Positions 37,248 through 47,038 of a stretch of DNA of 64,000 nt are shown here, in pieces. The stretch comes from Enterobacter sp. CC120223-11 (GTDB taxonomy: Bacteria; Pseudomonadota; Gammaproteobacteria; Enterobacterales; Enterobacteriaceae). Positions within the stretch are counted from its first letter, which is position 1. Every line of letters begins with the position of its first letter. The translations under genes and the position numbers were made by a program. The notes beneath the pieces were generated by a model that saw only the letters and a list, made by a program, of their open reading frames with translations, was not told the origin of the DNA and did no database searches. Where the stretch lies: the NCBI RefSeq assembly GCF_900215375.1, contig NZ_OBEF01000007.1, positions 124,001 to 188,000 of the forward strand, written 5' to 3'.

Positions 37248-39845
37248 GTGCTAGAAGAATACCGTAAGCACGTAGCTGAGCGTGCCGCCGAGGGGATTGT
37301 TGCAAAACCTTTAGATGCAACCCAAATGGCCGGACTGGTTGAGCTGCTGAAAGCGCCGCCTGCGGGCGAAGAAGAATTCCTGTTAGACCTGTTAATCAAT
37401 CGTGTACCACCGGGCGTAGACGAAGCCGCCTACGTGAAAGCCGGATTCCTTGCTGCTGTCGCCAAAGGCGAAGCAACCTCCCCACTTGTAACCCCTGAAA
37501 AAGCCATCGAACTGCTGGGCACCATGCAGGGCGGCTACAACATTCATCCGCTGATCGACGCGCTGGACAACGAAAAGCTGGCACCGATTGCCGCCAAAGC
37601 GCTGTCTCACACCCTGCTGATGTTCGACAACTTCTACGACGTGGAAGAGAAAGCCAAAGCGGGCAATGCCCACGCGAAGCAGGTGATGCAATCCTGGGCC
37701 GATGCCGAGTGGTTCCTGAGCCGTCCGGCGCTGGCGGAAAAAATGACCGTCACCGTTTTCAAAGTGACCGGTGAAACCAACACCGATGACCTCTCTCCGG
37801 CACCGGATGCATGGTCCCGCCCTGATATTCCACTGCACGCTCTGGCGATGCTGAAAAACGCCCGCGAAGGCATTGATCCGGATCAGCCAGGCGTTGTTGG
37901 CCCGATCAAACAGATCGAAGCACTGCAGAAAAAAGGCTTCCCTCTGGCTTACGTCGGCGACGTTGTCGGTACGGGTTCTTCGCGTAAATCCGCGACTAAC
38001 TCCGTGCTGTGGTTCATGGGCGATGATATCCCGCACGTGCCGAACAAGCGCGGCGGCGGCCTGTGCCTCGGCGGCAAAATTGCACCTATCTTCTTCAACA
38101 CCATGGAAGATGCGGGCGCGCTGCCGATTGAAGTGGACGTAAACGACCTGAACATGGGCGACGTGATCGACGTTTACCCGTTCAAGGGTGAAGTACGCAA
38201 CCACGAAACCAACGAACTTCTGGCAAGCTTCGAGCTGAAAACCGACGTGCTGATCGACGAAGTGCGCGCCGGTGGCCGTATTCCGCTGATTATCGGCCGC
38301 GGTCTGACCACCAAAGCGCGTGAAGCGATGGGCCTGCCACACAGCGAAGTGTTCCGTCAGGCGAAAGACGTAGCTGAAAGCAACCGTGGCTACTCTCTGG
38401 CGCAGAAAATGGTTGGCCGCGCCTGCGGCGTGACCGGCATTCGTCCGGGCGCTTACTGTGAGCCGAAGATGACCTCCGTCGGTTCTCAGGACACCACCGG
38501 CCCGATGACCCGTGATGAGCTGAAAGACCTGGCGTGCCTGGGCTTCTCTTCTGACCTGGTGATGCAGTCCTTCTGCCACACTGCGGCCTATCCGAAGCCT
38601 GTTGACGTCACCACGCACCATACGCTGCCGGACTTCATCATGAACCGTGGCGGTGTGTCCCTGCGTCCGGGCGATGGCGTGATCCACTCCTGGCTGAACC
38701 GCATGCTGCTGCCGGACACCGTCGGTACCGGCGGTGACTCCCACACCCGTTTCCCGATCGGTATCTCCTTCCCGGCGGGCTCTGGCCTGGTGGCGTTTGC
38801 CGCCGCGACCGGCGTCATGCCGCTCGACATGCCGGAATCCGTGCTGGTGCGCTTCAAAGGGAAAATGCAGCCGGGCATCACCCTGCGCGACCTGGTTCAC
38901 GCCATTCCGCTGTATGCCATCAAGCAGGGCCTGCTGACCGTTGAGAAGAAAGGTAAGAAGAACATCTTCTCTGGCCGCATTCTGGAAATTGAAGGTCTGC
39001 CGGATCTGAAAGTCGAGCAGGCGTTTGAGCTGACCGATGCGTCCGCCGAGCGTTCCGCCGCGGGCTGTACCATCAAGCTGAACCAGGCGCCGATCGAAGA
39101 GTATCTGAACTCCAACATCGTGCTGCTGAAGTGGATGATTGCCGAAGGCTACGGCGATCGCCGTACGCTGGAGCGCCGTATCCAGGGCATGGAAAAATGG
39201 CTGGCGGACCCGCAACTGCTCGAAGCTGACGCTGACGCGGAGTACGCGGCGGTGATCGACATCGATCTGGCGGATATCAAAGAGCCAATTCTCTGTGCGC
39301 CAAACGATCCGGACGACGCGCGTCTGCTGTCAGACGTGCAGGGCGACAAGATCGACGAAGTGTTTATCGGCTCCTGCATGACCAACATCGGTCACTTCCG
39401 TGCCGCAGGTAAACTGCTGGATACGCACAAAGGCCAGCTGCCAACGCGCCTGTGGGTGGCACCGCCTACCCGTATGGATGCAGCACAGCTGACTGAAGAA
39501 GGCTACTACAGCGTCTTTGGTAAGAGCGGCGCGCGTATCGAGATCCCGGGCTGCTCCCTGTGTATGGGTAACCAGGCGCGCGTGGCAGACGGTGCGACGG
39601 TGGTGTCCACCTCAACCCGTAACTTCCCGAACCGTCTCGGTACCGGGGCAAACGTCTACCTGGCCTCTGCGGAGCTGGCAGCCGTTGCGGCGCTGATTGG
39701 TAAGCTGCCAACGCCGGAAGAGTACCAGACGTTTGTGGCGCAGGTTGATAAGACCGCTGCAGACACCTACCGCTATCTGAACTTCGACCAGCTGACTCAG
39801 TACACCGAGAAAGCCGACGGCGTGATTTTCCAGACGGCTGTATAA
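37248..39845 (+). CDS. acnB: Aconitate hydratase B
   Basis: Main TCA-cycle aconitase; isomerises citrate and isocitrate and also acts on 2-methyl-cis-aconitate. 865 aa from a GTG start with GAGGAGA seven bases upstream, as in E. coli. The N-terminal HEAT-like domain comes first, then the swivel domain ([20 protein letters not shown]) and the [4Fe-4S] domains with ligand cysteines in FIGSCMTN and GCSLCMGN (about residues 710, 769 and 772). The apo form binds mRNA under iron lack. It is a single-gene transcript ending in a strong hairpin. Confidence 0.99.
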   Translation: MLEEYRKHVAERAAEGIVAKPLDATQMAGLVELLKAPPAGEEEFLLDLLINRVPPGVDEAAYVKAGFLAAVAKGEATSPLVTPEKAIELLGTMQGGYNIHPLIDALDNEKLAPIAAKALSHTLLMFDNFYDVEEKAKAGNAHAKQVMQSWADAEWFLSRPALAEKMTVTVFKVTGETNTDDLSPAPDAWSRPDIPLHALAMLKNAREGIDPDQPGVVGPIKQIEALQKKGFPLAYVGDVVGTGSSRKSATNSVLWFMGDDIPHVPNKRGGGLCLGGKIAPIFFNTMEDAGALPIEVDVNDLNMGDVIDVYPFKGEVRNHETNELLASFELKTDVLIDEVRAGGRIPLIIGRGLTTKAREAMGLPHSEVFRQAKDVAESNRGYSLAQKMVGRACGVTGIRPGAYCEPKMTSVGSQDTTGPMTRDELKDLACLGFSSDLVMQSFCHTAAYPKPVDVTTHHTLPDFIMNRGGVSLRPGDGVIHSWLNRMLLPDTVGTGGDSHTRFPIGISFPAGSGLVAFAAATGVMPLDMPESVLVRFKGKMQPGITLRDLVHAIPLYAIKQGLLTVEKKGKKNIFSGRILEIEGLPDLKVEQAFELTDASAERSAAGCTIKLNQAPIEEYLNSNIVLLKWMIAEGYGDRRTLERRIQGMEKWLADPQLLEADADAEYAAVIDIDLADIKEPILCAPNDPDDARLLSDVQGDKIDEVFIGSCMTNIGHFRAAGKLLDTHKGQLPTRLWVAPPTRMDAAQLTEEGYYSVFGKSGARIEIPGCSLCMGNQARVADGATVVSTSTRNFPNRLGTGANVYLASAELAAVAALIGKLPTPEEYQTFVAQVDKTAADTYRYLNFDQLTQYTEKADGVIFQTAV

Positions 39846-39850
39846 ACAGC

Positions 39851-39877
39851 AAAACGGCAACTTCGGTTGCCGTTTTT
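39851..39877 (+). terminator. acnB terminator with UUCG tetraloop
   Basis: AAAACGGCAAC/GTTGCCGTTTT, 11 bp, closes a C(UUCG)G tetraloop, the most stable RNA tetraloop class, and is followed by TTTT. The same hairpin recurs for can at 47642-47667 and is part of a dispersed repeat. Confidence 0.92.
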
Positions 39878-39968
39878 AGTGTTTGCACCCTCTCCCAAAT
39901 GGAGAGGGAATGTTCAGCTCCCCTCTCCCCGTGGGAGAGGGGCTGGGGGAGAGGGCACCAGACCGTAC
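39851..39968 (+). repeat. Dispersed terminator-carrying repeat, copy 1
   Basis: After the acnB hairpin comes TTTAGTGTTTGCACCCTCTC, then an imperfect CCCTCTCCC/GGGAGAGGG palindrome twice, ending GGGGGAGAGGGCACCAGACCG. The reverse complement of 47588-47667 and of 61558-61690 shows the same order of parts. About 118 bases. The remaining gap to yacL (39969-40127) holds no gene. Confidence 0.75.
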
Positions 39969-40127
39969 TGTTCCCCGAATTGCCTGATGGCGCTGGCGCT
40001 TATCAGGCCTCCAAAACCCTACGTTTTCTGCGTGGGGTTTTTATTTTCCACTCCTGACACCCGTCCCGCTTTTTTTCTCCTCTCCACCTGCGATAATTAC
40101 AGCAATGGCTTTGCAGAGGACAACACC

Positions 40128-40490
40128 ATGGATTACGAATTTCTGCGCGACATCACCGGGGTGGTGAAAGTGCGTATGTCGATGGGCCACGAAGCGGTTG
40201 GGCATTGGTTTAACGAAGAAGTAAAAGAGAACCTTGCGCTGCTCGATGAAGTCGAAGCGGCGGCACAGACGGTAAAGGGAACCGAAAACTCATGGCAGAG
40301 TGCGGGTCACGAATACACGGTCTGGATGGACGGTGAAGAAGTGATGGTTCGTGCCAACCAGCTGGAATTTTCAGGCGATGAGATGGAAGAGGGTATGAGC
40401 TACTACGACGAAGAGAGCTTATCCATGTGTGGCGTGGAGGACTTTCTTCAGGTGGTCACGGCGTATCGCGCCTTTATGCAGCAGAAGTAA
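40128..40490 (+). CDS. yacL: UPF0231 family protein YacL
   Basis: Small acidic cytoplasmic protein of unknown function conserved in enterobacteria and vibrios. 120 aa from the ATG of [15 protein letters not shown], the E. coli length. The open frame extends further upstream into the repeat but without similarity. Conserved blocks are [26 protein letters not shown] and [15 protein letters not shown]. Convergent with speD after 29 bases. Confidence 0.95.
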   Translation: MDYEFLRDITGVVKVRMSMGHEAVGHWFNEEVKENLALLDEVEAAAQTVKGTENSWQSAGHEYTVWMDGEEVMVRANQLEFSGDEMEEGMSYYDEESLSMCGVEDFLQVVTAYRAFMQQK

Positions 40491-40519
40491 CTCACGGGAG
40501 CTTCCCTGCTCCCAACAAC

Positions 40520-41314
40520 CTATACGGCCGGAATATTGCGGCCGTAGTAAATCTCACGCATCTCTTTCCACAGCAGGTCGGTGATGGCTTTGCGTTCCGC
40601 TTCGCTCAAATCTTCCGGTCTGGTGTGGAACATGTAGTGCTTCAGGTCGAACTCTTTCAGCAACATCTTGGTATGGAAGATGTTTTCCTGATAGACGTTC
40701 ACGTCCACCATGTCGTACAGCGCCTTCATATCCTCAGACATAAAGTTCTGGATGGAGTTAATTTCATGATCGATAAAGTGTTTCATGCCGTTCACGTCGC
40801 GGGTAAAGCCGCGTACACGATAGTCGACGGTCACAATATCGGACTCCAGTTGGTGAATAAGATAGTTCAGTGCGTTTAGCGGTGAAATCACGCCGCATGT
40901 CGAGACTTCGATATCGGCGCGGAAGGTGCAGAGCCCACCTTCCGGGTGGCTTTCCGGATAGGTATGCACGCAGATATGGCTTTTATCGAGGTGCGCCACC
41001 ACCGCTTCCGGCAGCGGGCCAGGATGCTCGGTGGGGTCGATAAGTTTTGGGTCAACCGGCTCTTCACTCACCAGAATGGTGACGCTGGCGCCCTGTGGCT
41101 CATAATCCTGACGCGCGATGTTCAGGATGTTCGCGCCGATGATGGAGCAGGTTTCTGACAGGATCTCCGTCAGGCGGTTGGCGTTATAGAGTTCGTCGAT
41201 ATAGGCGATATAGCCATCGCGCTCTTCTGCCGTTTTCACATAGCAGATATCGTAAATACAAAAACTCAGGCTTTTGGTCAGGTTGTTAAAGCCATGCAGT
41301 TTAAGCTTTTTCAA
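40520..41314 (-). CDS. speD: S-adenosylmethionine decarboxylase proenzyme
   Basis: Makes decarboxylated AdoMet, the aminopropyl donor for spermidine. 264 aa, the E. coli length. The proenzyme cuts itself between Lys111 and Ser112 ([15 protein letters not shown]) so that Ser112 becomes the pyruvoyl cofactor. The catalytic Cys region [11 protein letters not shown] is present. It follows speE; because speE is longer here than in E. coli, the start codon lies inside the end of speE (14-base overlap). Confidence 0.98.
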   Translation of the reverse strand: MKKLKLHGFNNLTKSLSFCIYDICYVKTAEERDGYIAYIDELYNANRLTEILSETCSIIGANILNIARQDYEPQGASVTILVSEEPVDPKLIDPTEHPGPLPEAVVAHLDKSHICVHTYPESHPEGGLCTFRADIEVSTCGVISPLNALNYLIHQLESDIVTVDYRVRGFTRDVNGMKHFIDHEINSIQNFMSEDMKALYDMVDVNVYQENIFHTKMLLKEFDLKHYMFHTRPEDLSEAERKAITDLLWKEMREIYYGRNIPAV

Positions 41315-42188
41315 TTGGGTTCACCTCCCGGGTCGCGGCCAGGGCGTTTTGCAGGTATTGCGGGAGTGCAAAGGCCGCGGTGTGAATGGCCGGGTTGTAG
41401 TAGCGGCAGGTCAATCCGGCGTGGTGGAAGCGGGCCTGGATAATCTCCGTTGAGAGATGGCGCAGCGCTTCGTTGTCCGTCGCCCAGGCAAAGGTCATGA
41501 TGCCGCCGTAGTAGGTCGGGATTGCTGCCTGATAGAAGCTCACGTCGGCAAAGTAGTGGCTGAGCTTGCGGTGGCTGTCGAGCGCTTCGTCCTGCTGAAG
41601 TAAGCACACGCCGTTCTGCGCCACGAAAATGCCGCCCGGAGTCAGGCAGCGCTTGCAGCCTTCGTAAAACGCCGAGGTGAACAGGCTTTCACCTGGGCCA
41701 ATCGGATCGGTGCAGTCAGAGATGATCACGTCAAACGTTTGCGTCGTCTGGTTAACAAAATTGACGCCGTCGTCGATAACCAGGCTGAAGCGCGGGTCGT
41801 CATAGCTGCCCGCATTGTGGTTCGGCAGATACTGGCGGCAGAAGGAAACCACGCCCGCATCGATTTCCACCATGGTGATGGTTTCAATGTTTTTATGGCG
41901 GCTGACTTCACGCAGCATTGCACCATCACCGCCGCCAATAATCAGCACGTGTTTTGCGTGACCATGGGCCAGCAGGGGGACGTGAGTCATCATCTCGTGA
42001 TAAATGAATTCGTCACGCTCGGTGGTCTGCACCACGCCGTCGAGCGCCATCACGCGGCCAAAGGCGGCGTTTTCAAAGATGATGAGATCCTGGTGATCCG
42101 TCTTTTCGTGATACAGCACATTTTCAACGGCAAAGTACTGACCAAACTGGTCGTGCAGCGTTTCATGCCACACTTTGTTATCGGTCAT
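41301..42188 (-). CDS. speE: Spermidine synthase
   Basis: Transfers the aminopropyl group from decarboxylated AdoMet to putrescine. 295 aa from the ATG at 42188, which has GGAGG nine bases upstream (E. coli 288 aa). Binding motifs [21 protein letters not shown] and the catalytic Asp in [12 protein letters not shown] are intact. The C-terminus continues past the E. coli end with [12 protein letters not shown], and this extension overlaps the speD start. It forms the speE-speD operon for spermidine synthesis. Confidence 0.97.
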   Translation of the reverse strand: MTDNKVWHETLHDQFGQYFAVENVLYHEKTDHQDLIIFENAAFGRVMALDGVVQTTERDEFIYHEMMTHVPLLAHGHAKHVLIIGGGDGAMLREVSRHKNIETITMVEIDAGVVSFCRQYLPNHNAGSYDDPRFSLVIDDGVNFVNQTTQTFDVIISDCTDPIGPGESLFTSAFYEGCKRCLTPGGIFVAQNGVCLLQQDEALDSHRKLSHYFADVSFYQAAIPTYYGGIMTFAWATDNEALRHLSTEIIQARFHHAGLTCRYYNPAIHTAAFALPQYLQNALAATREVNPIEKA

Positions 42189-42285
42189 GGATTGCACCCT
42201 CCTTCGTTAACACCCCGTCAAAACAGGCGCAACATAATAGCTAACATTGACCGATGATGCACGGTCAATATTTCAGCAGGAGGTC

Positions 42286-42633
42286 TTACTTGACGTAGGC
42301 GAGCAGGCTCAGAGAGTCACGAGCCAGGGCTTTGCACTTTTTAGAGGTGGGGATACGAATGCCGCTCAGATCGCGATAGCTGTCTTCGCCGAGCGCTTTC
42401 ATATTAAAGGTGTCGTAGTTGCTGAGATCCCACTGATTTTGCTGGGCAAAAAAGACCAGAGCGCGACGAATCTGCTGGTTCGGCAAATTCTGGTAACCAC
42501 AGTCGTTTTTCAGAAAGACAAATACCGCCGTCAGATCGGCCATATCTTCGGCCTCGGATTCGTTCAGTGCGTAGCTGTTAGAGGAGAGAGCAAGCAGCGA
42601 TCCAAGTACCACAGTTCTGAATAACGTCTTCAT
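42286..42633 (-). CDS. yacC: PulS/OutS-family periplasmic protein YacC
   Basis: 115 aa from the ATG of MKTLFRTVV, the E. coli length; the frame extends 13 codons further upstream without support. Signal peptide to about residue 21 (SNSYA cut before LNES). The mature part, with DMADLTAVFVFLKNDCGYQNLP and a second Cys near SKKCKALARDS, matches small PulS/OutS-type proteins that pilot type II secretins, though YacC itself lacks the lipoprotein cysteine. No type II secretion genes are nearby. Role unproven. Confidence 0.92.
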   Translation of the reverse strand: MKTLFRTVVLGSLLALSSNSYALNESEAEDMADLTAVFVFLKNDCGYQNLPNQQIRRALVFFAQQNQWDLSNYDTFNMKALGEDSYRDLSGIRIPTSKKCKALARDSLSLLAYVK

Positions 42634-42713
42634 TTTAGTTACCAATGCATCCACGAAATTCAACGTTAGCACACTTCTGAAAGGTCCGCAGGGCTTTATT
42701 CAAGGGATTCTCC

Positions 42714-42744
42714 TTGACCTTCCGGTAAGGGAAAGGTTTAAGCT
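42714..42744 (+). promoter_or_regulatory. CueR-controlled cueO promoter
   Basis: TTGACC (42714-42719) and TAAGCT (42739-42744) have a 19-base spacer, the long spacing required by MerR-family activators. Inside lies the dyad ACCTT...AAGGT (42717-42737), matching CueR boxes of copA and cueO in E. coli. Copper(I)-loaded CueR should twist this promoter into use. Confidence 0.85.
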
Positions 42745-42778
42745 CAATTAATCACCAGTCGTCGAAAAGGGAGTGCAG

Positions 42779-44353
42779 ATGCAACGTCGTGAATTTATCA
42801 AATTAGCCACCGCCGTGGGGGTTGCCAGCGCCTTACCGCTATGGAGTCGAAGCGTGCTGGCGGCCGAACGCCCGGCTTTACCCATTCCTAATTTACTTAC
42901 CGCAGATGCCCGCAGCCGCATCGCATTGACGGTGCAAAGTGGCAAAACGCAGTTTGGCTCGCAAAATGCACTAACCTGGGGCTATAACGGCAATCTGCTT
43001 GGCCCGGCTTTGCAGCTGCAGCAGGGAAAAGCGGTCACCGTTGATATCCACAATCAGCTTTCTGAAGAGACAACCGTTCACTGGCACGGACTGGAGATCC
43101 CGGGCGACGTTGACGGCGGCCCGCAGGGCATTATCAAACCGGGCGCGACGCGCACCGTTACCTTTACCCCCACGCAGCAGGCCGCAACCTGCTGGTTCCA
43201 TCCGCATCAGCACGGCAAAACCGGGCATCAGGTAGCGATGGGGCTGGCGGGGCTGGTATTAATTGAAGATCCGCAGATTCACAGCCTTCTGTTACCCAAG
43301 CAGTGGGGCATCGACGATGTGCCAGTGATCGTTCAGGACAAGCGTTTTAACGCTGATGGGGAAATCGACTATCAGCTGGATATTATGAGCGCTGCGGTGG
43401 GCTGGTTTGGCGACACGCTGCTGACCAACGGCGCAATTTACCCGCAGCACGCGGCACCCAAAGGCTGGCTGCGTCTGCGTTTGCTGAACGGGTGTAACGC
43501 CCGCTCGCTGAATCTGGCGGCCAGCGATAATCGCCCGCTGTACGTCATTGCCAGCGACGGCGGTTTGCTCGCCGAGCCTGTTAAGGTGACTGAGCTGCCG
43601 ATGCTGATGGGTGAGCGCTTCGAGGTGCTGGTGGATACCAGCGATGGCAAAGCGTTCGACCTCGTCATGCTGCCGGTCAATCAGATGGGGATGGCAATCG
43701 CACCGTTCGATAAGGCTCACCCGGTGATGCGTATTCAGCCGCTGGCGATCCTGGGCTCCGCCGAACTGCCTGATTCACTGGCAAGCCTGCCTGCTCTGCC
43801 GTCGCTGGACGGACTGACGCAGCGCAAGTTCCAGCTCTCAATGGACCCGATGCTCGATATGATGGGCATGCAGGCGTTGATGAAAAAGTACGGCAAACAG
43901 GCGATGGGCGGCATGGACCACGGTCAGATGATGGGCCACGGCGACATGAAGATGGGCAATATGGATCACGGCAGCATGGGCCACATGAATCACGGTGGCA
44001 AAGGCTTTGATTTCCATAACGCCAATATGATCAACGGCAAAGCCTTCGATATGAATCAGCCGATGTTTGCCGCCCAACGCGGGCAGTTTGAGCGCTGGAC
44101 GATTTCAGGCGAGGGCGACATGATGCTCCATCCGTTCCATATTCACGGCACGCAGTTCCGCATTCTGTCGGAGAATGGCAAACCTCCAGCGGCGCATCGC
44201 TCAGGCTGGAAGGATACGGTGAGAGTGGAAGGGGCGGTGAGTGAAGTGCTGGTGAAGTTCGATCATGAGGCGTCGAAAGAGCATATGTATATGGCGCACT
44301 GCCATCTGCTCGAGCATGAAGATACCGGAATGATGCTCGGGTTTACGGTGTAA
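42779..44353 (+). CDS. cueO: Multicopper oxidase CueO
   Basis: Periplasmic cuprous oxidase for copper tolerance. 524 aa from the ATG at 42779, with GGGAG upstream (E. coli 516). The Tat signal RREFIK begins at residue 3 and is cut near AA28-29. Copper ligands occur in [22 protein letters not shown] and the C-terminal [13 protein letters not shown]. The Met/His-rich insert (about residues 360-400; [20 protein letters not shown]) that binds extra Cu(I) is longer than in E. coli. Copper control through CueR is visible upstream. Convergent with gcd. Confidence 0.97.
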   Translation: MQRREFIKLATAVGVASALPLWSRSVLAAERPALPIPNLLTADARSRIALTVQSGKTQFGSQNALTWGYNGNLLGPALQLQQGKAVTVDIHNQLSEETTVHWHGLEIPGDVDGGPQGIIKPGATRTVTFTPTQQAATCWFHPHQHGKTGHQVAMGLAGLVLIEDPQIHSLLLPKQWGIDDVPVIVQDKRFNADGEIDYQLDIMSAAVGWFGDTLLTNGAIYPQHAAPKGWLRLRLLNGCNARSLNLAASDNRPLYVIASDGGLLAEPVKVTELPMLMGERFEVLVDTSDGKAFDLVMLPVNQMGMAIAPFDKAHPVMRIQPLAILGSAELPDSLASLPALPSLDGLTQRKFQLSMDPMLDMMGMQALMKKYGKQAMGGMDHGQMMGHGDMKMGNMDHGSMGHMNHGGKGFDFHNANMINGKAFDMNQPMFAAQRGQFERWTISGEGDMMLHPFHIHGTQFRILSENGKPPAAHRSGWKDTVRVEGAVSEVLVKFDHEASKEHMYMAHCHLLEHEDTGMMLGFTV

Positions 44354-44358
44354 AAAAA

Positions 44359-44433
44359 GCCGGGTGGCAGCTTTCGCTTTACCCGGCCTACGGATCGTTT
44401 TGTAGGCCCGGTAAGCGCCAGCGCGCCACCGGG
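44359..44433 (+). repeat. BIME between cueO and gcd
   Basis: REP pair GCCGGGTGGCAGCTTTCGCT...CCCGGCCTAC and GTAGGCCCGGTAAGCGC...CACCGGGC, facing each other in a convergent gap of 88 bases. It probably stops transcription of both genes. Confidence 0.88.
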
Positions 44434-44441
44434 CATTTCAG

Positions 44442-46832
44442 TTACTTAGCGTCGTCCGGCAAAGCGTAAGCCACAATATAGTCGCCCATCTTCGTGCCAA
44501 ACGAGCCGTGACCGCCTGCGGAAATGACCACGTACTGCTTGCCATTCACCTCATAAGTCATCGGTGTTGCCTGGCCACCTGCTGGCAGACGACCTTCCCA
44601 CAGCTTGTCGCCGTTGGTCATGTTGTAAGCGCGCAGATAGTTATCCGCGGTTGCCGCTACAAACAGCACGTTACCGGCGGTGGAGATCGGGCCACCCAGC
44701 ATTGGCATCCCCAGATTGAACGGCAGCTTAAACGGCATCGGGAACGGCAGGCTGTCCTGCGGGGTACCGATACGTTTTTTCCAGGCGATCTGGTTGGTTT
44801 TCAGATCCAGCGCAGAGATATAACCCCAGCCCGGCTGCTTACACGGCAGGCCAAACGGTGACAGGAACGGATTCAGCGTCACGCCATATGGCACGCCGTA
44901 CTGTGGCTGAATACCGGTTTCAGTCCCGGAGCCTTTCGCATCCTTCGGTGGTTCAATCGGGTTGCCCGGGCCACGCGGCATCAGGCGCGAAACGAACGGC
45001 AGAGCAATCGGGTTAGCAATCGCAACCTGACGATTCGGATCGACAGAAATGCCACCCCATTCGAACATCCCCAGGTTACCCGGGAACACCAGCGTGCCTT
45101 GCTCAGACGGCGGCGTGAAGATGCCTTCATAGCGCAGCTGATGGAACATCACGCGGCACACCAGCTGATCGAACATGGTGGCACCCCACATGTCCGCGCC
45201 GGTCAGGTCTTTCTTCGGACGGAAGCTCAGTTCAGAGAACGGCTGAGTCGGGCTCAGACGATCGCCTTTGGCTGGCCCTTGTGGCACAGGTTTTTCAGGC
45301 GCTGGCACCACGAGTTGGCCATTACGGCGATCCAGCACGAAGATGTTCCCGGTTTTGGCCGGGGCGTAGACTACCGGCACGGTTTTACCGTCAACGGTGA
45401 TGTCCGCCAGCGTTGGCTGGGCAGGCTGGTCCATGTCCCACAGATCGTGGTGAACGCTCTGGTAGCTCCAGGCCAGTTTCCCGGTCGTCGCATTCAGCGC
45501 CACAATCGAGCTGGCATAGCGTTCCTGCTCTGGTGTGCGGTTGCCACCCCAGATGTCCGGCGTGGTGACGCCCATCGGCAGATAAACCAGATCCAGCTTC
45601 GCATCGTAGGCGGCAGGCGCCCAGGAGTTCGGCGAGTTCAGGCTGAATTTGTGTTCGTCGTTCGGGATGGCGTTTGGATCTTTTGCACCCGGATCGAAGG
45701 CCCACAGCAGCTTACCGGTGTTCACGTCGAAACCACGGATCACGCCGGACGCTTCACGCGTGGAGAAGTTGTCCGTTACGGAGCCCGCAATGACAATGGT
45801 TTTGTCGGTCACAATCGGCGGTGACGTCGGTTCGTACATTCCCGGCGTGGTCACTGGCTGATTGGTTTGCAGGTTCAGCACGCCCTTGTTGCCAAAGGTT
45901 TCGCACAGCTTGCCGGTGTCGGCATTCAGCGCGAACAGGCGACCGTCGTTCACCGGCAGCAGGATACGGCGCGGGCAGTCAGCCACCACGTCAGCCGGAG
46001 AGCTGTCCGCCTTGGCTTCATGGTAAGACACGCCGCGACAGGTCACGTGCTGGAAGAAGGTGTTGGTATTGAGCTGTGGATCGAAGTGCCATTTCTCTTT
46101 CCCGGTTGCGGCATCGAGCGCGAACAGACGCTGGTGCGCGGAGCAGAGATAGAGCATGTTGCCGACTTTAATCGGCGTTACTTCATTGGTGATTTCACCC
46201 GGATCGTTCGGCTGCTTGAGATCGCCGGTCTGGAAGACCCAGGCCTCTTTCAGCTGATGCACGTTATCGGCGTTGATCTGCTTGAGCGGCGACCAGCGCT
46301 GACCTTCCTGATTACGGCCATACGCCGGCCAGTCCTGATCGGCGACCTGAGAAATTGGTGCCGCTGGCGTCACTTCCGTGCTCAGCGTGCCGTTGATTTC
46401 CTGCGGGTCGTGGAAGCCTGCCCAGGTCAGAATGCCTGCGGTCACTAACAGCACCACCACCAGCGCGGCAACCGCCCCCGCGGAAGGCACAATCAGGCGA
46501 CGCCAGACGAATGGCAGGATCAGCCAGATGCCGAAGAAGACCAGGATATCGCTGCGCGGCGTCAGCGCCCAGAAGTCAAAGCCAACTTCCCAGACGCCCC
46601 AGACCATGGTTACCAGCAGCACCAGCGCATACAGCCACAGTGCCGCGCGCTTACTGCGCCACAGCATTGCGGTGACGGCCAGCATCACCAGCCCGGCAAT
46701 CGGGTAATACCATGAACCGCCCAGTGAGACGAGCCAGACCCCACCAATAAGAAGATACAGCCCGCAGAAGGCTGCGAACAGCGCCGTCAGCTTCACCAGA
46801 AGCCCGGGCTGTTGTGTTTTTGTTTCCGCCAT
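44442..46832 (-). CDS. gcd: Quinoprotein glucose dehydrogenase (membrane, PQQ)
   Basis: Oxidises glucose to gluconolactone in the periplasm with PQQ and passes electrons to ubiquinone. 796 aa from the ATG at 46832, the E. coli length. Five N-terminal membrane helices (about residues 10-140) anchor an eight-bladed propeller with tryptophan-docking repeats such as ALDAATGKEKWHFDP and ALNATTGKLAWSYQS. PQQ and metal-site residues lie in the HDLWDMDQPAQPTL region. Whether the cell makes PQQ cannot be told here; E. coli cannot. A CRP site covers the likely -35, consistent with repression by cAMP-CRP. Confidence 0.97.
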   Translation of the reverse strand: MAETKTQQPGLLVKLTALFAAFCGLYLLIGGVWLVSLGGSWYYPIAGLVMLAVTAMLWRSKRAALWLYALVLLVTMVWGVWEVGFDFWALTPRSDILVFFGIWLILPFVWRRLIVPSAGAVAALVVVLLVTAGILTWAGFHDPQEINGTLSTEVTPAAPISQVADQDWPAYGRNQEGQRWSPLKQINADNVHQLKEAWVFQTGDLKQPNDPGEITNEVTPIKVGNMLYLCSAHQRLFALDAATGKEKWHFDPQLNTNTFFQHVTCRGVSYHEAKADSSPADVVADCPRRILLPVNDGRLFALNADTGKLCETFGNKGVLNLQTNQPVTTPGMYEPTSPPIVTDKTIVIAGSVTDNFSTREASGVIRGFDVNTGKLLWAFDPGAKDPNAIPNDEHKFSLNSPNSWAPAAYDAKLDLVYLPMGVTTPDIWGGNRTPEQERYASSIVALNATTGKLAWSYQSVHHDLWDMDQPAQPTLADITVDGKTVPVVYAPAKTGNIFVLDRRNGQLVVPAPEKPVPQGPAKGDRLSPTQPFSELSFRPKKDLTGADMWGATMFDQLVCRVMFHQLRYEGIFTPPSEQGTLVFPGNLGMFEWGGISVDPNRQVAIANPIALPFVSRLMPRGPGNPIEPPKDAKGSGTETGIQPQYGVPYGVTLNPFLSPFGLPCKQPGWGYISALDLKTNQIAWKKRIGTPQDSLPFPMPFKLPFNLGMPMLGGPISTAGNVLFVAATADNYLRAYNMTNGDKLWEGRLPAGGQATPMTYEVNGKQYVVISAGGHGSFGTKMGDYIVAYALPDDAK

Positions 46833-46874
46833 AGAAAGCACACCTCTAACTATTTAATTTTTTAGTAGCAATTA

Positions 46875-46908
46875 ATTATAGGATTTAACAAGTGTGATCG
46901 GAATCACA
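46875..46908 (-). promoter_or_regulatory. gcd promoter with CRP site over the -35
   Basis: TGTGATCGGAATCACA at 46893-46908 is a perfect TGTGA-N6-TCACA CRP site. On the minus strand a perfect TATAAT -10 lies at 46880-46875; the -35 position 17 bases further (46898-46903) is inside the CRP site. CRP bound there would compete with RNA polymerase. Confidence 0.75.
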
Positions 46909-46950
46909 AAATGAGCTTTCTTTTCTCATACCCCAGATAAATCATTTTGC

Positions 46951-46959
46951 TGGTATACT
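46951..46959 (+). promoter_or_regulatory. hpt promoter (extended -10)
   Basis: TGGTATACT is an extended -10 element (TGn then TATACT, 46954-46959). No good -35 lies upstream, as is common with extended -10 promoters. It would give a leader of about 73 bases to the hpt ATG. Confidence 0.5.
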
Positions 46960-47038
46960 GCATGGCTTGCCGATCAACGGCGTGTGCTGAGGTGCGCGTG
47001 GTTGAGAGATTTATCTCTGAAATCAGATGGTTAGTATA

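Noticed and set aside
39867-40127. N-terminal extension of yacL through the repeat
   Set aside because: The extension is translated repeat and terminator sequence; similarity starts exactly at the ATG at 40128.
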